Shown in pieces: positions 16,542 to 26,156 of a stretch of 64,000 bases of DNA. Below the pieces are notes generated by a model that saw only the letters and a list, made by a program, of their open reading frames with translations, did not search any database and had not been told where the DNA came from. The position numbers and the translations under genes are program-made. Location: contig JBJMVQ010000040.1 of assembly GCA_045810625.1 (NCBI GenBank), positions 1 through 64,000 on the forward strand, given 5' to 3'. How positions within the stretch are numbered: position 1 is the first letter of the stretch; each line of letters starts with the position of its first letter. The stretch is from JACQFZ01 sp045810625. GTDB taxonomy: Bacteria > Pseudomonadota > Gammaproteobacteria > Acidiferrobacterales > Sulfurifustaceae.

Positions 16542-17099
16542 ATGAAGCCGCACAAATTAATTGTATTTGCGGTGGCTTGCTGGGCGATGTCGAGCGTTGC
16601 CGCGACCGACGAGAAGAAAAACGTGCCACAGGTGCCGCAGCAGGAAACCTATGAAGGCAAAGTTACCGGACAAACGCCGAGTTCCGATCCGGGTGGCGTT
16701 CGTAGTACCGCCCCGCCGGGTCCCGGCGCCGGCGAGCGACAGGACAGCGTTACGGTAGTGCCGCCGGGTAACCGGACGCCGGGCGCGCCGCCGGGTTCGG
16801 TGGCTGCGACTGAACCTCGCGGCTCCTTCGGTGAAGCGGACAAGAATCGCAGCGGTTTTATCGAGCAGGACGAAGCCTCGGGTATCCAGGGGTTGGACTT
16901 CACGACCGCGGATGCCGACAAGGACGGAAAGCTGTCGCGGTCCGAATTCGAAGCGGCGATGCGGAAAGCGCAAGGAGATCAGCCCGCGGCTTCGAGCTCC
17001 GGAACGTCCGGCAGCTCGGGATCATCCGGAAGCTCGGGAACGTCCGGCAGCTCGACGGGTAGCAGCCCGGGCACATCGGGTAGCTCGACCACACGTTGA
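16542..17099 (+). CDS. Secreted EF-hand protein with Ser/Gly-rich tail
   Basis: 185 residues with a clear signal peptide (cleavage probably after SSVAA) and a strong GGAGG-type ribosome site 7 bases before the ATG. The middle is Pro/Gly-rich. Two EF-hand loops can be read: residues 100-111 (DKNRSGFIEQDE) and 124-135 (DADKDGKLSRSE); the second is canonical. The last 40 residues are repeats of SGSSGSSGTSG type, a flexible linker. Probably a periplasmic or exported calcium-binding protein. The loops lack the second-position proline typical of lanmodulin, so a lanthanide role is not supported. Function unknown. Confidence 0.8.
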   Translation: MKPHKLIVFAVACWAMSSVAATDEKKNVPQVPQQETYEGKVTGQTPSSDPGGVRSTAPPGPGAGERQDSVTVVPPGNRTPGAPPGSVAATEPRGSFGEADKNRSGFIEQDEASGIQGLDFTTADADKDGKLSRSEFEAAMRKAQGDQPAASSSGTSGSSGSSGSSGTSGSSTGSSPGTSGSSTTR

Positions 17100-17134
17100 T
17101 AATCCGTCTGCGTCGTAGCGGAGTGCAGCGGGAG

Positions 17135-17722
17135 TCATCGGGTTCGAGGCGGGAGGATGCGGCGGAAGATGCCATCGCGCCGCCGCGCGTGCACGATCGC
17201 GGCGGCGACATGCACCGCGATCAGCGCGACCAGTACCCATGACGTGTAGAAGTGAATGCCGCTGAAGATATTGTTCAGGAGTTCGTTCTCCCAGCCCCAG
17301 CGCGGCAGCTTGTAGCCCCAAAACCGCGTCGGATACTTATAAAACTCCGCCGACACGTAGCCAGCCACCGGCAAAATGATCATGCACGCGTAGAGAAGCC
17401 GGTGGTTGATGCGCGCAGCGCGAGCCTGCCATGCGGGAAACCACGCCGGCAGCGGCGGTGCCGAATGCGTGAGTCGCCACACGACCCGTGCCGTGATCAG
17501 CAGTGCCGCGGTCAGCCCGAACGACTTGTGCAGCGCAAAGTACCAAGAGCGCGCCGGTCCCTGCGGCAGGCCGGTCATGTACCAACCAAGGCCGATCTGC
17601 GCGAAGATCACCGCGACCAACACCCAATGCAGCACGACCGCGGTCAACGTGTACCCCGCCGACGCGTCGCGCGCCGGCAACACGACGCGATCGACGACGT
17701 TCACCGGATCACCACTCCCCAC
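17135..17722 (-). CDS. Cytochrome b561 family protein
   Basis: 195 residues (or 189 from the GTG at 17704, which would overlap the preceding stop as GTGA). Four membrane helices are visible. Candidate haem-ligand histidines lie in VLHWVLVAVIF, FALHKSFGLTAALL, GIHFYTSWVLVAL and AVHVAAAIVHA. These proteins pass electrons between the quinone pool and periplasmic acceptors or donors. It is coupled to the upstream beta-propeller gene by overlap, so the pair may form a periplasmic redox module; the partner is unknown. Confidence 0.88.
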   Translation of the reverse strand: MGSGDPVNVVDRVVLPARDASAGYTLTAVVLHWVLVAVIFAQIGLGWYMTGLPQGPARSWYFALHKSFGLTAALLITARVVWRLTHSAPPLPAWFPAWQARAARINHRLLYACMIILPVAGYVSAEFYKYPTRFWGYKLPRWGWENELLNNIFSGIHFYTSWVLVALIAVHVAAAIVHARRRDGIFRRILPPRTR

Positions 17723-18660
17723 GGCCGCTCGCCGACCGGAATATCCCGGATTTTCTGGTTGGTCCCGGTGTCGATCACGGAAACGGAGTTCGATCGACCG
17801 TTCGCGACGTAGAGCTTGCGACCGTCCGGTGTTATCGCCATGTTCCAGGGTCGCTTGCCGACAGCGATGGTGGCCACGATCTCGTTGGTCTCGGTGTCGA
17901 TGACCGACACGCTCCCCGCTTTGCCGTTCGACACGTATACGCGCTTACCGTCCGGCCGCACCGCCACGCCGTTCGAAAATTCGCCGCCTTTGATCGCTTT
18001 CAACACTTTCTGGTTCGCGGTATCGATGGCGTAAATCGTGCTCGCCACCTCGCACGCCACGTAAGCGCGGCTGCCGTCCGGCAGGAACCCGATGCCGCGC
18101 GGGCGTTTCCCGACCGGAATCGCGTTGACCTGGCTGCGCTTGGCCACGTCGATGACGTCCACCTGCTCGGCGTTCTCCGCGCTCACGTACACCCAGCGCC
18201 CGTCGGGACTGAAAACGGCATGCTCGGGATTCTTACCTTCGACCTCGACCGCGAACTCGCGCTTCCCGCTCGCGCGGTCAATGAAGGCAATCGAGTTGCT
18301 CACCTCGACGGCGGCGATCACCCAGCGTCCGTCGGGCGAAATGCCGACGCCCTCCGGCGACTCGCCGAGCATGATTCGCTCGGTCGATTCCCCTTTCTGG
18401 AGATCGACGACGACGAGGTCGTTGTTCGGCTGATCGCTGACGTAGAGATACTTGCCGTCGCCTGAAGCCGCCAGTCCGCGCGGCTTGTCGCCTGCCTTGA
18501 TATGGCGCACTACGGCGTCCGTCGCTGTGTCGATCACCGACACCGTGCCGCTTTCCTCGTTCGGTACATAGGCGAACGGCGAAGCGGCGGCCGGTAAGAC
18601 GCCGACCAGCGACAACGCTAGGACTATCCCCCTGATGATTTTCACGCGATTGTGGCTCAC
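17701..18660 (-). CDS. YVTN-type beta-propeller protein (PQQ-associated family)
   Basis: 319 residues with a signal peptide (VLALSLVGVLPAAASP). Seven repeats of about 40 residues follow the pattern ..P.G...YVSN....VSVID..T..V...I.VG..P, for example SGTVSVIDTATDAVVRHIKAG and NSVSVIDTGTNQKIRDIPVG. This resembles the family of beta-propeller proteins found beside PQQ-dependent dehydrogenase genes, but no such dehydrogenase is in the window. Likely periplasmic scaffold or sensor. Overlaps the cytochrome b561 start. Confidence 0.88.
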   Translation of the reverse strand: MSHNRVKIIRGIVLALSLVGVLPAAASPFAYVPNEESGTVSVIDTATDAVVRHIKAGDKPRGLAASGDGKYLYVSDQPNNDLVVVDLQKGESTERIMLGESPEGVGISPDGRWVIAAVEVSNSIAFIDRASGKREFAVEVEGKNPEHAVFSPDGRWVYVSAENAEQVDVIDVAKRSQVNAIPVGKRPRGIGFLPDGSRAYVACEVASTIYAIDTANQKVLKAIKGGEFSNGVAVRPDGKRVYVSNGKAGSVSVIDTETNEIVATIAVGKRPWNMAITPDGRKLYVANGRSNSVSVIDTGTNQKIRDIPVGERPWGVVIR

Positions 18661-18829
18661 TCAGACCGAATATAACGACATCCAACGTATTGCTGAACCA
18701 TGAACTTGCGCGGGTCCCCCTAGTGATTTTCATGAGGCGGCCACTTGGCTCGGCGCTCTGCATCCGGCGCTCGAGGATATGTTAGTTTTCGCGTGTCGCC
18801 TCGAATGCGCGCAAACCGCTGAAACAAGA

Positions 18830-21133
18830 ATGACAAGGGCTAAACGACTCTCCGGTACCGCGCTCGCCGCCGCATCGCTCGTCATGGTTGGGACGGCGCG
18901 GGCAGAGCAACCGGCGGCGCCGCGCGACGCGCCCACGGTCGAAGCTCCGACGGTCGAGGTCGTCGGCACCACGCCGCTGCCGGTGCTCGGCACGCCGATC
19001 GAGCAGGTGCCGGCCAACGTTCAGGCCGCGACCGGTGCGGACATTACGCAACAGCACGCGATCGATCTGAGCGATTTCCTCTACAACAATACCGGCAACG
19101 TCACGGTCAACGCCGCTCAGAACAATCCCTTTCAACCGAACATCAACTTCCGCGGCTTCGTGGCGTCGCCCCTGCTCGGCAATCCGCAGGGGTTGTCGGT
19201 GTTCCAGGACGGCGTGCGCATCAACGAGCCGTTTGGCGACGTCGTCAACTGGGACCTGGTACCGCCGTCCGCGATCTCGAGCGTGAATCTCATCCCGGGC
19301 TCGAACCCGGTGTTCGGTCTCAACACGCTCGGCGGCGCGCTTTCGATCAACACCAAGTCGGGTTTCCAGTATCCCGGCGTTCGCGCCGAAGCTTACGGCG
19401 GATCTTTCGGCCGCAACGCCGGCGACTTCGAGATCGGCGGGCACGGACAGCGCGCCGACTATTTCGTCACGGCCAATTACTTCGATGACGACGGCTGGGC
19501 GACGCACAACCCGAGCCGCGTGAAGCAGCTCTTCGCCAAGACCGGCTATGAACACGGCGATACCGACTTCGACGTCAGCGCGACCTTCGCCGACAACCGG
19601 CTCGAAGGCCAACAGACATTGCCGCTCTCTTTCTTCGACGATCGCCGCCAGGCCTACACGTTCCCCGACATCAACGAGAACACGTTGGGCTTCCTCAACG
19701 CTCGATTGAGCCACTTTCTGACGCCGCAGCACTTACTCGCCGCGAACATTTACTACCGCCGCTACCAGAACAACAACCTCAGCAGCAACATCAATGATCA
19801 GTTCGACCCGACGCAGCCGATCGGACCGGGCAACACGCAGGCGATCAACGACGCGAGCACGATCGAGACCGACGGCTACGGCGGCTCGGTGCAGTGGACC
19901 GCGCTCGGCGATCTCGGCCGTTACAAGAATCAGTTCACGCTCGGCGCGAGCGCCGACCTCGGCGATACCGACTTCACGCTCGCGAGTCAGGAAGCGAATT
20001 TCACCGCGGAGCGCCGCGCCGTTCCGGCGGGCGATTTCGTGGAAGACGTCGACGTCGCGGCCAAGAACCGCTATTACGGTCTCTACGCGACGGACACGTT
20101 GTCATTGACCCCTTCGCTGCACCTCACACTTTCCGGTCGCTACAACACCGCGCAAGTTGAGCTTCGCGATCAGACCGGGCTCGACCCGGCGCTCAACGGC
20201 ACGCACAGATTTTCACGCTTCAATCCCGCGATGGGCATCACGTTCATGCCGGGGTCGAATGTCAATCTGTATGCGGGCTACAACGAAGGCACGCGCGTGC
20301 CCACCCCCGTCGAGCTCACGTGCGCCGATCCGGCTGCTCCCTGCAAATTGCCCAACGCGTTTCTGGCGGATCCATCGCTCGAGCAGGTCGTCTCGAAAAC
20401 GTGGGAAGCCGGGGCGCGCAGCCGAGCGGCGCGCGACTGGCAATGGAACGCGAGCGTCTTTCGTACCGATTTGCACGACGACATTCAGTTCGTCAGCAGC
20501 GGCGGCGCCATCAACGCCGGCTTCTTTCGCAACGTCGGCGTGACTCGGCGCCAGGGACTGGAGCTCGGCCTGCGACGGAAGATGGGCGCGCTCACATTGG
20601 ATGCGCGCTACGGCTACGTCGCCGCCACGTTCGAGTCGCCCTTTACGATCAACAGTCCGAACAACTCGACCGCCGACGCGAGCGGCGACATTCAGGTGCG
20701 CCCTGGGGATCGTATTCCGGGTATCCCCGCGCACACGTTCAAGCTGCGCGCCGAATATGCCGCGGCCGAGCGCTTCCTGATCGGCGGCAACCTCATCGTC
20801 GCGTCGAATCAGTTTGCGCGCGGCGACGAGAACAACGGCGACGTGCGCGGGCCGGTTCCCGGCTACGCGATCGTCAACCTCGATGCGCACTATCGCGTCG
20901 TGAGCGACTGGACGGTCTTTCTAAAAGTGAACAATTTATTCGACAAGAAATACGAGACGGCAGGATTGCTCGGCGAGAATTTCTTCAATGGGCCGGGCCA
21001 AACCTTCGACGCCACCGCCGTCACCAGCGAACAGTTCCGTTCCGTGGCGGCGCCGCGCGGCATTTGGGTCGGCGTGCGCTACGCACCGGGGAAACAAGAA
21101 GCCGCACGAGCACCGGCGGGCGACCGCGATTAG
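18830..21133 (+). CDS. TonB-dependent outer-membrane receptor
   Basis: About 767 residues from the ATG at 18830, which places a standard signal peptide (MTRAKRLSGTALAAASLVMV...ARA) at the N-terminus; an ATG at 18779 would add 17 residues. A plug domain follows, with VPANVQAATGADI, NPQGLSVFQDGVRINEPFGDVVNWDLVPPSAI and FGLNTLGGALSINTKSG. The rest is beta-barrel, ending ...NLFDKKYETAGLLGENFF and VGVRYAPG. The last residues (to GDRD) extend past the usual aromatic end, an oddity. The substrate is not evident. Its stop overlaps that of the convergent MFS gene. Confidence 0.93.
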   Translation: MTRAKRLSGTALAAASLVMVGTARAEQPAAPRDAPTVEAPTVEVVGTTPLPVLGTPIEQVPANVQAATGADITQQHAIDLSDFLYNNTGNVTVNAAQNNPFQPNINFRGFVASPLLGNPQGLSVFQDGVRINEPFGDVVNWDLVPPSAISSVNLIPGSNPVFGLNTLGGALSINTKSGFQYPGVRAEAYGGSFGRNAGDFEIGGHGQRADYFVTANYFDDDGWATHNPSRVKQLFAKTGYEHGDTDFDVSATFADNRLEGQQTLPLSFFDDRRQAYTFPDINENTLGFLNARLSHFLTPQHLLAANIYYRRYQNNNLSSNINDQFDPTQPIGPGNTQAINDASTIETDGYGGSVQWTALGDLGRYKNQFTLGASADLGDTDFTLASQEANFTAERRAVPAGDFVEDVDVAAKNRYYGLYATDTLSLTPSLHLTLSGRYNTAQVELRDQTGLDPALNGTHRFSRFNPAMGITFMPGSNVNLYAGYNEGTRVPTPVELTCADPAAPCKLPNAFLADPSLEQVVSKTWEAGARSRAARDWQWNASVFRTDLHDDIQFVSSGGAINAGFFRNVGVTRRQGLELGLRRKMGALTLDARYGYVAATFESPFTINSPNNSTADASGDIQVRPGDRIPGIPAHTFKLRAEYAAAERFLIGGNLIVASNQFARGDENNGDVRGPVPGYAIVNLDAHYRVVSDWTVFLKVNNLFDKKYETAGLLGENFFNGPGQTFDATAVTSEQFRSVAAPRGIWVGVRYAPGKQEAARAPAGDRD

Positions 21134-22383
21134 GAAATCGGAACACGGCTTCGCGCTTGTCGCAGCGGTAACTGCAGGCGCCGCGCGACGATCACGCCTG
21201 AAAGGAACGTCAGTCCCGCAACGAACCAAACGGCGACAGCGACTCCGAAAAGGTCCGCAACCATACCGGAGATGACGGCGCCGATGGCATATCCGAGATC
21301 GCGCCAGAACCGGTATACGCCGACCGCCGAGGCGCGCCAGGCCGGATGCGCGACATCCCCAATCGCAGCGAGGAGCGTCGGGTACACCATCGCGGTACCG
21401 AGTCCCAGAAGTATCGCGCCCGCTGCGAAGCCCGCAAACGAGATGCTCGCGACGACGATGCCGATGCCCACCGCCTGAACCCACATCCCGTACACGATGA
21501 GCCCTTTGCGGCCGATGCGATCGGAGAGCGCGCCCGTGAACAGTTGCAGGACGCCCCACACGCCGGGATAGATGGCGGCAAGCCAGCCGAGCTGCACGAG
21601 GTCCATACCCGCGGCAACGAAAACAAGCGGAAACAAACCCCACGCCATTCCGTCATTCAGGTTGTTAACGAGACCGGCTTGGCTGATCGAAGAGAGATTC
21701 GCATCGCGCCAAGTCGCGCGACTGAAAATTTCCCTCTGTGAAATACCGCTCGTGTCCGGATGCTCATGCAGCGACGCCTCGTGTCGCGCGTGATCTTGCG
21801 TGTCGCGAATCGCCAGGATCGACAGCAGCAAACCGAGCGCGACAAAGGCGACGCCCACGTAGAACGGCTCGGGTCTCAAGCCGTAGGCGCCGGCAATCCA
21901 ACCGGTCGCCAGCGCGGCCGCGCCGACGGCGAAGTAGCCGGCGAATTCGTTGATGCCCATCGCGAACCCGCGATTTCGCGGGCCGGCCAAGTCGATCTTC
22001 ATGATGACGGTCATGGACCAGGTCAGCCCTTGGCTCACTCCGAGAAACAGATTGGCCAGCAGCACCCAGTTCCAGGTGGGGGCCCACATGAGGAGAAACG
22101 GCACGGGAACCGCGATGAGCCATCCCACGACGAGAAGAAACTTGCGGCCGTAGACATCGGACAGCCGTCCGGCGAAGTAATTGGTGAACGCTTTTGAAAC
22201 GCCGAAAACAACGATGAACGCCAAAATCGCCGTGTGCGCGACCACGCCGAACTCCTGCTCGGCGAGCGGCGATAATATCGCGCGCTCCATGCCGACCATC
22301 GCGCCGACAAAGGCGTTGACGAGTACCAGCAGGCTAAATTGCGGAAGGTTCCGGCGCAGCCCCAGCCGTGGCGCGGCGCCCAT
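21130..22383 (-). CDS. MFS transporter
   Basis: 417 residues, about twelve membrane helices. The loop-2/3 signature GRLSDVYGRKFLLVVGW and its second-half counterpart GALSDRIGRKGLIVYG are plain. The start (MGAAPRLGLRRNLPQFSLLVLV) at 22383 lies 23 bases after the stop of the metallo-beta-lactamase gene, so the two are probably co-transcribed. Substrate unknown; co-occurrence with an ETHE1-like hydrolase hints at sulfur or thiol handling, which is inference. Confidence 0.9.
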   Translation of the reverse strand: MGAAPRLGLRRNLPQFSLLVLVNAFVGAMVGMERAILSPLAEQEFGVVAHTAILAFIVVFGVSKAFTNYFAGRLSDVYGRKFLLVVGWLIAVPVPFLLMWAPTWNWVLLANLFLGVSQGLTWSMTVIMKIDLAGPRNRGFAMGINEFAGYFAVGAAALATGWIAGAYGLRPEPFYVGVAFVALGLLLSILAIRDTQDHARHEASLHEHPDTSGISQREIFSRATWRDANLSSISQAGLVNNLNDGMAWGLFPLVFVAAGMDLVQLGWLAAIYPGVWGVLQLFTGALSDRIGRKGLIVYGMWVQAVGIGIVVASISFAGFAAGAILLGLGTAMVYPTLLAAIGDVAHPAWRASAVGVYRFWRDLGYAIGAVISGMVADLFGVAVAVWFVAGLTFLSGVIVARRLQLPLRQARSRVPIS

Positions 22384-22406
22384 CCGCACAGGCGAGCCCG
22401 GACGGT

Positions 22407-23186
22407 CTATGGCACGTGTCCCGCGCGCTGCGCCGGCGGCGCCGTTGCAACCGTCGCGCGGCCGAGATTCGCCGCGATGATTTCGTCCATGTTCGCGGGG
22501 CGCGGCGGCGGCTCCCGTGTGATTGCGCGAATGAACTCCTCCTTCGGCACCGTCAGCAGCGGGTTCCAGCGTTTCTCGAAACCGATCGTCGAGGACGGCT
22601 TTCCGGAAAGTCCGACGCCACACGCGCTGCCCGCCTGATGCCCCGGGAAGATCTCCATATCCTCCGGCAGCACGAGGAGCTTCTTCTGCAGGCTCTCCCA
22701 AAGGACGCCCGCCATTTCGCGTTCGCGTCCGGCGAGATCGGGGCGGCCGACCGAACCGACGAAGAGTGTGTCGCCGGTGAGCACAAACCACGGCGATTCG
22801 CCGCGACGTCGATCCACGACCAAGAGCGAAACGCTGTCTTCGGTGTGACCGGGCGTGTGCAGGACCGCGACCCGTGTGTTTCCCGCTTCGATCACGTCGC
22901 CGTCGCGCAGCGGCATGAAGTCGAAGGCCGCCTTGCCGACGTCGCTTTCGTGCAGACCATATCTCGCGCCCACTCGCGCCGCGAGCTCGCGACCGCCGGA
23001 ATAATGGTCCGCATGAAGATGCGTATCGAGCACGTGCGTGATCGACACTTTCAGCGACCGCGCCTGCTCGATGAACCAGTTCTCCCTCCCGGCCACAACG
23101 TCGACGGCAACGGCTTTACCGTGGCCACCGCACGCGAGCAAATAAGAAAGCGAAGCGTCGTCGTTCTGCAGTTGCCGGAAATACAT
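22407..23186 (-). CDS. Metallo-beta-lactamase-fold hydrolase, persulfide dioxygenase/glyoxalase II-like
   Basis: 259 residues from the ATG at 23186, preceded by GGGGG; an upstream ATG would add 23 unconserved residues. Begins MYFRQLQNDDASLSYLLAC. The metal motif THLHADHYSGG (HxHxDH), TPGHTEDSVSLLV, and VLTGDTLFVGSVGRPDL are typical of the ETHE1 persulfide dioxygenase and rhodanese-linked groups. Such enzymes oxidise glutathione persulfide. A C-terminal extension containing FEKRWNPLL is seen in some members. Likely an operon with the downstream MFS gene. Confidence 0.85.
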   Translation of the reverse strand: MYFRQLQNDDASLSYLLACGGHGKAVAVDVVAGRENWFIEQARSLKVSITHVLDTHLHADHYSGGRELAARVGARYGLHESDVGKAAFDFMPLRDGDVIEAGNTRVAVLHTPGHTEDSVSLLVVDRRRGESPWFVLTGDTLFVGSVGRPDLAGREREMAGVLWESLQKKLLVLPEDMEIFPGHQAGSACGVGLSGKPSSTIGFEKRWNPLLTVPKEEFIRAITREPPPRPANMDEIIAANLGRATVATAPPAQRAGHVP

Positions 23187-23521
23187 AAGTAACCCCCACG
23201 TAGCTTGCGTAGTGGATAGGCCCATAACACTCCAACTTTTGTTAAGTTCTTGCAAGCTCGGCTATGGGCGGCATGCGAAAGCTCAAAATCAGGCAGGAAG
23301 CGCACCCGTCTCGAAAAAACGCTCTGGTGTCCACCGCGATCGGCTCCGCTCGCGAGTGTGCGGTTGATAAAAGCCTCGAGAAACACGAAATCATACGAGC
23401 GGTCACTGTCGGAACCGACGGGCTTCCAGGAATTGAACCTGCGACCATTGGCCGGCGCAGCCGGAAATCGAAATGGCCGATTCAGAAATGCCGGCCGGGC
23501 AGTTCCAATCGAGTGCGCGGC
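23187..23521. other. Intergenic region, no gene seen
   Basis: 335 bases between the metallo-beta-lactamase start and the end of murI. Open frames here are short and not protein-like. A 20-base stretch near 23428-23450, read on the minus strand, resembles the T-arm of a tRNA (GCAGGTTCAATTCCTG), but no other part of a tRNA can be folded around it. Confidence 0.5.
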
Positions 23522-24334
23522 TTAGGCAAAATCGCTCACACGTTCTAGATGCGGCAGAGGGGCGCCTAAGAAACGTTCGCCTATTTCCTGGAATCGTTGC
23601 GGGAAGTCCGTGACGTAGCAGCGAAGTGAGGCGGTGGGGGCCGGCGTATTCCGCAACTGCTGCGTTTCCAAAATCCGCTCAACCTCGAGCGCCACCGCAT
23701 CGGCGGAATCGACTAAATCGGTGCGTCGACCGACGACATCATGAAGCATCGCTTTGATAAGCGGGTAATGAGTACAGCCGAGAACAATCGCGTCGAGTGA
23801 CTCCGAAAGAAGCGGAGTGAGGTATTCCTCAGCAGTGAGTCGTGTTACCGGATGGTCGAGCCACCCTTCTTCGACGAGCGGAACGAACAGCGGACAAGCT
23901 TTCGAAAAAACCTTGGCGGAGGGATCGAGCCGCTGAATAGCTCTTTCGTACGCCCGGCTGCGAACCGTAGCGATCGTACCTAGAACGCCAATACGACGGT
24001 TTTGGGCGACCTCGACCGCGCATTTTGCGCCGGCAGCGATGACATCCACGACCGGTACCGGCGCGACTTCGGAAATACGGCGTGCAGCTATCGCCGCGAC
24101 GGTATTACAAGCAACGACCAGCAGTTTCACTTCTCGCGCGAGAAGAAAGTCGACTATCTGTAAAGCAAATCGCGCAACGGTTTCTTCCGACTTGATTCCA
24201 TACGGGACGCGAGCGGTGTCGCCGAAATAGAGAACGTCCTCTGCCGGAAGCTTCTTCCTCAATGCACGCACAACGGTAAGACCACCGAGGCCCGAATCAA
24301 AGACGCCAATTGGAAGATTGCAACGGTTAGACAC
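23522..24334 (-). CDS. murI: Glutamate racemase
   Basis: 270 residues, full length. Interconverts L- and D-glutamate for peptidoglycan. IGVFDSGLGGLTV holds the Asp13/Ser14 pair, FGDTARVPYG follows, and the two catalytic cysteines are Cys76 (VVACNTVAA) and Cys187 (LGCTHYPL). All expected residues are present. It stands alone in low-density DNA: gaps of about 330 and 600 bases on its two sides, on the minus strand. Confidence 0.96.
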   Translation of the reverse strand: MSNRCNLPIGVFDSGLGGLTVVRALRKKLPAEDVLYFGDTARVPYGIKSEETVARFALQIVDFLLAREVKLLVVACNTVAAIAARRISEVAPVPVVDVIAAGAKCAVEVAQNRRIGVLGTIATVRSRAYERAIQRLDPSAKVFSKACPLFVPLVEEGWLDHPVTRLTAEEYLTPLLSESLDAIVLGCTHYPLIKAMLHDVVGRRTDLVDSADAVALEVERILETQQLRNTPAPTASLRCYVTDFPQRFQEIGERFLGAPLPHLERVSDFA

Positions 24335-24938
24335 CGGTTCTATGAGATCGGCCTTGGTGGTCAGTGCGGAAAGGTCCTTCTTATACTTCTCGATTAGACC
24401 GGTTGTGAAGCTTGCTGCATTTTACGATAACGGACCGCCTGATTCGAGGTTTCGGAATCGTCGGAAGCATGCCGCCCGAACCGATCGACCGCGGTTGGCA
24501 ACGACCCGCACCGCTGAGGTGGTGACTCGCGCATATCGGGCCGGCCGACGCCGCGTTTCCGCTGCAACAGCGTCTCACGTTGCACTATCCGCGGACGAGC
24601 GGAGGTATTGAACGCGGCGAACCGTTTCGCAGGTAAGCAATTACGCCGCGACACTCTTTATGCTCCACGTTCGTTCGAATGCTTTCGATCGAGCAACCCG
24701 TTTGCATCGTCTTGCGAATCGCCGAAGAGAACGAAGCCACACGTGCAGCTCCCGCTCCTGAATGAGGCGATTCTGCCTATCGTCGCAGGCGAATCCGTAA
24801 CCGATGACGTTGATCCTGAACGCGTCGCGAGACGTGCCGGACTTGTCACGCCTCGGCGCCGGAGCTAAAAAACGAACAGCTGACCGAACCTGGTCGCGCG
24901 CCGATATGCCGTGCTATTCGCGCGAAAGTTCGCGCACC
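24335..24938. other. Intergenic region, no gene seen
   Basis: About 600 bases between the start of murI and the end of the P450 gene. Several short frames exist on both strands but none has recognisable sequence, consistent codon use or a good ribosome site. G+C is lower than in the flanking C1 and polysaccharide regions. It may be decayed sequence. Confidence 0.5.
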
Positions 24939-26156
24939 TCACCACGTTGCGCGCAACGACCGCAAACCTCGCCAGATGAAGCTTTGCATCCAGTTGGGCT
25001 GGTCCAAGTCGTGCAGTTGCAGATTCGGTAGCCTCCGCAGCAGCGTCGACAAAGCGATTTCCGTTTCCATGCGGGCGAGCTGTGCGCCGAGGCACGTGTG
25101 GATGCCGCCCCCGAACGAGAGTGGACGCACGTTCTCGCGCGTGAGATCGAGCCGATTGGGATCCGGGTAGACCGCAGGATCGCGGTTTGCCGCCCCGATG
25201 GAATTCACCACGATGTCGCCCTTCTTGATCAGGTTTCCATCCAACTCCACATCCTCGAGCGCGGTTCGGCTGCCGAACTGAACTGACCCGTCGTAACGCA
25301 AGAGTTCGTCGATCGCTTGCGGCCAGATTGTCGGATCCGCCTTGACGCGCTCGAGTTCGCGCGGATGCTTGTAAAGCGCGAGCAGCGCGTTGCCGATAAA
25401 GTTGGACGTGGTCTCGTAACCGGCGGCGAAGATCAGAATGACGTTCGCCGTCAATTCAGGCCCGGTCAGCTTGTCTCCCGCCTCTTCGACTTGCAGCAAA
25501 TGGGTTGTGAGGTCGTTACGCGGCTCCCGGCGCCGCAGCTCGAACAGCCCGTGAAAATACCGCTCGAGAAACAGCACCTGCTCGTTCGCCTGTTTCATCT
25601 CATCGCCGTTCATGGGTAATGCATCGATCATGCGCCCACTCATGCGAAAGCTCGCGAGGCACTGCGTACGATCCTCATCGGGAATACCGAGCATTTCGCA
25701 GGTGACGATGATCGGCAGCCGGTACGCAAAGTCGGCGACCACGTCCATCTGCCCGCGCGGTTCGACGTCATCGATGAGGCGATCGGCAATGCTCTGGATA
25801 CGCGAGCGCATCTCCTCCATGCGCCGCGGCGAAAACGCCTTGGCGAACAGCCCGCGGACGCGCGCGTGATCGGGCGGGTCCATAAAGAGCATCATGCGGC
25901 TTATGGCCGCTTGGCTCGGCTCCTTGAGAGCGTCCGGACCATATGTCTTCTGCGAGTTGACGGCGAATGTCCGCCCGAAGCGACGATCACGCAAAACCAA
26001 AGAAACGTCGCTGTGACGCGTCAGAAACCAGCGGCCTAAAGGCGTTTTGAATACCGGCGCTGCGGACCGGAACCGATCGTAGAACGGATACGGGTTTGCC
26101 GTAACCTCCGGCGCGAGTGGGTTGAAATCGAGGGTGACGGTTGACGCTTGGTTCAT
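24939..26156 (-). CDS. Cytochrome P450
   Basis: 405 residues, a standard soluble bacterial P450. The haem-binding loop is FGGGIHTCLG (Cys355), the I-helix has AAGYETT with the acid/alcohol pair, the K-helix ExxR is E284-LLR287, and MDPPDHARVRGLFAKAFSPRR is the conserved C-helix segment. Acts as a monooxygenase with an unidentified redox partner; no ferredoxin or reductase gene is adjacent. Substrate unknown. It stands alone with large gaps on both sides. Confidence 0.95.
   Translation of the reverse strand: MNQASTVTLDFNPLAPEVTANPYPFYDRFRSAAPVFKTPLGRWFLTRHSDVSLVLRDRRFGRTFAVNSQKTYGPDALKEPSQAAISRMMLFMDPPDHARVRGLFAKAFSPRRMEEMRSRIQSIADRLIDDVEPRGQMDVVADFAYRLPIIVTCEMLGIPDEDRTQCLASFRMSGRMIDALPMNGDEMKQANEQVLFLERYFHGLFELRRREPRNDLTTHLLQVEEAGDKLTGPELTANVILIFAAGYETTSNFIGNALLALYKHPRELERVKADPTIWPQAIDELLRYDGSVQFGSRTALEDVELDGNLIKKGDIVVNSIGAANRDPAVYPDPNRLDLTRENVRPLSFGGGIHTCLGAQLARMETEIALSTLLRRLPNLQLHDLDQPNWMQSFIWRGLRSLRATW

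Noticed and set aside
16542..17099. EF-hand protein considered as lanmodulin
   Set aside because: Only two loops, none with the second-position proline of lanmodulin, and a different overall layout with a Ser/Gly tail.
23428..23456. T-arm-like sequence between murI and the metallo-beta-lactamase gene
   Set aside because: Only about 20 bases match a tRNA T-arm; no acceptor or anticodon arm can be built, so it is at most a remnant or chance.
24335..24938. Short frames of 60-97 codons on both strands
   Set aside because: They overlap each other, lack ribosome sites and show no protein-like patterns.
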